Made by a program: the position numbers and the translations under genes
Assembly (NCBI RefSeq): GCF_015351765.1
Contig: NZ_JADKQA010000005.1
Coordinates: 1 to 64,000, forward strand
DNA length: 64,000 bases
Direction: 5' to 3'
Origin: Clostridium vitabionis
Lineage (GTDB): Bacteria > Bacillota > Clostridia > Lachnospirales > Lachnospiraceae
Notes under the pieces: model-generated
The model's input: only the letters and a program-made list of their open reading frames with translations
Told to the model about the DNA's origin: nothing
The model's database searches: none
Shown: positions 61,488 through 64,000 of the stretch, piece after piece
Layout: each line of letters starts with the position of its first letter
Numbering within the stretch: position 1 is the first letter of the stretch

Positions 61488-61865
61488 ATGTTCAAATCGG
61501 AAAATATAAAAGATACAAGGCATCAGAAGAACACGTTTGTCTTCCTCGCTGTCCTCCTCGCCCTCTGCCTCGCCTCCTGGCTTGGCTTCGGCCTCTATAC
61601 CGGGCGGCTGCTCGGCCGGAAGGCCCTGACCGTCGAGGTGCAGGTGGACACGAAGGTTTACGGGGACTACCCGCTGGACCGGGACGCGGATCTCATCATC
61701 GAGGGCGCAAACGGCGGGACAAATCACCTCGTCATCAAAGACGGGCAGGCGGCCATCACAGAGGCCACCTGCCCGGACAAAATCTGTGTGCACACCGGCT
61801 GGATCTCCGAGACCGGCCAGACCATCGTCTGCATGCCGAACCGGGTGTCCGTCACCATCAAGTAG
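61488..61865 (+). CDS. NusG domain II-containing membrane-anchored protein
   Basis: 125 residues. One N-terminal helix (about 16-40), then a small beta-barrel of NusG domain II type with LIIEGANGGTNHLVIKDG and CPDKICVHTGWISETGQ, a conserved CPDKxCV motif. The domain is predicted outside the membrane. Such proteins are regularly found next to ApbE and Gx transporters. Function unknown. No transcription-factor role is implied despite the name. Confidence 0.85.
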   Translation: MFKSENIKDTRHQKNTFVFLAVLLALCLASWLGFGLYTGRLLGRKALTVEVQVDTKVYGDYPLDRDADLIIEGANGGTNHLVIKDGQAAITEATCPDKICVHTGWISETGQTIVCMPNRVSVTIK

Positions 61866-61900
61866 GCAAAAGGAGCGGCCGGAGCAAGTGTCCGTCACGA

Positions 61901-62725
61901 TCAGACAAGCCGAAGGAACGGCCGGACCGCGCGGATCAGCGCAAGATCCGCCTGCTCCCGCATTTTCCCGATCTCGTCCTCCGAAATTCCCCGGAACAGG
62001 CCGCCAGGTGCCTGATCCCCCATCTCGGACGGCGCCACGCCGCCAAGGGATTCAGCCCCTATATCGGACGGCGCCATGCCGCCGCAGATATCCGCGCCGA
62101 TGAGGGCTGTGCCGGGAAGAAACCCGCCGAGAAACGCGGTAAGCTCCCAAAACGCCAGATCCCCCTGGTCCCAGTTGGTGACCAGGTCTTCCTTCCGCAG
62201 AATATCCTCGTCCACCGAGAGATAGAGCGGAAGGTTATTTTTTTGTGCCCGAAAGGCCCGGCGGCGCTCCGGGCAGCGGAATTGCTCCATCGGGAGAAAA
62301 TGCACCCGGGTGAGATCCAGGTCCCCCGCGCTCTCCGCGAGCATGCGCTCCGGCGGCCCGGCGAGATAAACCTCCCGCACCATCGGATCCCGGCAGAGCA
62401 CCTGGCGCAGCCAGCTGCCGCAGGTCAGGAGGTCATCGCCGAATGCCGGACGCTGGAGGTCGGTGTGGTGATCCAGCATCAGCAGGTCATACGGCTCCGA
62501 GATCATGGAGGTGAACAGGCGGCTCAGGTAATGATAATTGCCGTCCCCGATCAGGTGAATCCCGGAAGGACCGCGCGGGGAGAGACTTTCCCGGAGAACC
62601 TCCTCCGCCTCCGGATCAAGGAAGCCGCGGACCCCCGTGAGATCCTCAAAATCCAGCACCTCGGCACCGGAAAACCGCTCCGGGCGGTACATATGTTGAA
62701 AATCCAGAACCAGCACATCGCCCAT
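61901..62725 (-). CDS. arginase/agmatinase-fold protein
   Basis: 274 residues. GDGNYHYLSRLF, LLMLDHHTDLQ and LYLSVDEDIL correspond to the GDxH, DxHxD and SxDxDxxDP-type metal motifs of ureohydrolases, though the match is loose (YLSVDEDIL rather than SFDIDALDP). It may be a catalytically distinct relative. A run of imperfect GG(V/M)APS(D/E)(I/M) repeats near residues 215-230 is unusual. It is seven bases behind the amylase gene, so it is probably co-transcribed. Confidence 0.65.
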   Translation of the reverse strand: MGDVLVLDFQHMYRPERFSGAEVLDFEDLTGVRGFLDPEAEEVLRESLSPRGPSGIHLIGDGNYHYLSRLFTSMISEPYDLLMLDHHTDLQRPAFGDDLLTCGSWLRQVLCRDPMVREVYLAGPPERMLAESAGDLDLTRVHFLPMEQFRCPERRRAFRAQKNNLPLYLSVDEDILRKEDLVTNWDQGDLAFWELTAFLGGFLPGTALIGADICGGMAPSDIGAESLGGVAPSEMGDQAPGGLFRGISEDEIGKMREQADLALIRAVRPFLRLV

Positions 62726-62731
62726 GGCCGG

Positions 62732-64000
62732 TCAAAACGGCTGGAGCAGCCAGGAGGCGTAGGGCGGCATGACCAGTCCGCCGCCGAAGTCCACGACGGT
62801 GCCGGTGATGAGATCCCTCGCCCGCCCTGCCTGGGCGTCAAAGTGGGCATGGTATTCCTCCCCGCACGCATTGACCGCGACAAGCACACGATCCCCGTCC
62901 TCGGTGCGGCGGTCAAAAATCAGCTGGCGGTTCGTGAGAAGCCGCTGCTCGATCGAGCCGTACTGCAGGGCTCTCGAGCCGGAAAATGCCTTCGCGCAGC
63001 CGGCGATGTGATCTGTGAGGTCATTCCACTCCGGCCTCTCGAAGTGCGGGCGGAGCGCCGGATCCCCCTGCGACTTGTCCGCCTTCACTCCCCACTCACT
63101 TCCGTAATATATGATCGGAATCCCCGGCATGCCGAACAGGAGCGTGTACGCCGGCTTTAATTGCTCCGGATTGGTGAGGATGCTCGCGAACCGGGATACA
63201 TCGTGATTGTCCGCGAAATTCAGCAGATGCCTTCCCCGGTAAAGGCACCAGGGTTCACTGCCGTACTGCCGGAGGAGGGAGTGCATGATCTCAAACATAT
63301 TCATGCTGTTGAAGGAGGAATAAAGCCCCTTGTAGCACTCATAATTGGTCGCTGAGTGGCAGAGATCATCCCCCATAATCTGGCGGTAATCCCCGCCGAT
63401 CATCTCTCCGACGAGGAAGAAATCTTCCTTCCAGGCGGAAGTCTCCCGGCGGAGGCGGCGAATAAACTCCGGATCCAGAAGATAAGCCACATCCAGCCTC
63501 AGCCCGTCGATGTCAAATTCCTCGATCCACTGCTTCACACAGCCCAGCAGGTAATCCGTGACCGCCGGGTTCCGGAGATTGAGCCGGACGAGGTCATAAT
63601 TTCCCTCCCAGCCCTCGTACCAGAGGCCGTCGCCGCAGGGCGAATCGCCGCCGAAATTGATGTTGAACCAATCCTTATAGGGGGAATTCTCGCGGTTCCG
63701 GAGAACATCCTGAAAACCGAAAAAGCCGCGGCCGACATGGTTAAAGACGCCGTCGATCACCACGCGGATGCCGGCGGCATGGAGCTGGTCCACCACCTGC
63801 CGGAAATCGGCGTTATTTCCCAGCCGGACATCGATCTTCCGATAATCCCTTGTATTATAGCCGTGGGTATCCGACTCAAAAACCGGGCCGAAATAGACCG
63901 CGCCGACACCGAGCTTGATGAGATGCGGGATCCAGTCAGTCACCTGCAGAATCCGATGCGCCTCCACTCCGTCATTTTCAAACGGCGCACCGCAGAAACC
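62732..64000 (-). CDS. GH13 alpha-amylase family enzyme (partial, 5' end outside the window)
   Basis: At least 422 residues; the frame stays open to the window edge (GFCGAPFENDG upstream of EAHRIL). TIM-barrel GH13 motifs: GIRVVIDGVFNHVGRG, nucleophile in GLRLDVAYLLDPEF, acid/base in FFLVGEMIGGDYRQI, and NFADNHDVSRFASI. The short catalytic domain resembles clostridial maltogenic or cyclodextrin-degrading enzymes, but the N-terminus is missing. It acts on alpha-glucans; no signal peptide can be judged. Confidence 0.88.
   Translation of the reverse strand, partial: GFCGAPFENDGVEAHRILQVTDWIPHLIKLGVGAVYFGPVFESDTHGYNTRDYRKIDVRLGNNADFRQVVDQLHAAGIRVVIDGVFNHVGRGFFGFQDVLRNRENSPYKDWFNINFGGDSPCGDGLWYEGWEGNYDLVRLNLRNPAVTDYLLGCVKQWIEEFDIDGLRLDVAYLLDPEFIRRLRRETSAWKEDFFLVGEMIGGDYRQIMGDDLCHSATNYECYKGLYSSFNSMNMFEIMHSLLRQYGSEPWCLYRGRHLLNFADNHDVSRFASILTNPEQLKPAYTLLFGMPGIPIIYYGSEWGVKADKSQGDPALRPHFERPEWNDLTDHIAGCAKAFSGSRALQYGSIEQRLLTNRQLIFDRRTEDGDRVLVAVNACGEEYHAHFDAQAGRARDLITGTVVDFGGGLVMPPYASWLLQPF

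Overview
The window looks like a chromosome segment of a gut-type clostridial Firmicute, most likely Lachnospiraceae. I infer this from the strong AGGAGG ribosome binding sites, the conjugation and mobilisation gene families (PcfB, MobC, RepA_N/DUF6017, DUF5688, TnpW), and core genes typical of Clostridia: a MetH split from its activation domain, FolT under a tetrahydrofolate-type riboswitch, and ApbE next to a NusG-II protein and a Gx transporter. The right half (31-64 kb) is GC-rich core chromosome. The left half (1-31 kb) is a stack of mobile elements with lower and uneven GC.

Left half. Positions 1 to about 3157 are the inner part of a Tn4451-like transposon (large serine recombinase, TnpW, a small conserved protein, a cysteine-rich KTR protein). 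It lies inside a virD4-type coupling-protein gene, of which only the first 100 or so codons remain at 3149-3463. From there to about 16.8 kb runs an integrative conjugative element (element A): PcfB-like protein, several element-typical proteins, a YhcG-type nuclease, an IS1182-family insertion, two RepA_N-type replication proteins, ParB, ParA, MobC, tyrosine integrase, excisionase and a divergent XRE regulator. From about 16.8 to 30.9 kb lies a second, mobilisable element (element B) with the same XRE-Xis-Int-MobC head, then a CHC2 primase, a VapE-like helicase, a candidate origin, a candidate oriT and a MobA/MobL relaxase. Its cargo is a two-component system plus an ABC transporter of the bacitracin/lantibiotic type and a decayed kptA. 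Element B ends at the 3' end of guaA.

The cargo kinase gene is split by a third mobile unit, element C (20315-23550). C carries an XRE regulator, an Mef-like efflux pump with a leader peptide and attenuator, and an oriT-like region, but no recombinase. A 6-bp repeat (TAAAAC) flanks it, and removing C with one copy of the repeat restores a continuous 325-codon kinase gene. Short 11-bp-spaced GTACTCA arrays occur at three places (6.7, 16.8 and 30.9 kb). They look like integrase arm sites marking element ends.

Right half. On the minus strand: guaA, uvrA, metA, ligA overlapping an rluF-type pseudouridine synthase, and queA. A tRNA-Arg(CCG) with a clear promoter follows, flanked by long palindromes. 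Next come a PAP2-family membrane protein (+), a family 2 glycosyltransferase, an M29-type aminopeptidase, small membrane proteins including a VanZ-like one, and the pyrimidine operon nitroreductase-pyrF-pyrK-pyrD-pyrE. A GNAT acetyltransferase (+) is followed by a RelQ-type alarmone synthetase, an Mrp/NBP35 ATPase, folT with its riboswitch, and a metH plus activation-protein operon. The last genes are cysK (+), an Rrf2 regulator, a Gx transporter, apbE and a NusG-II protein (+), an arginase-fold protein and a GH13 amylase cut by the window end.
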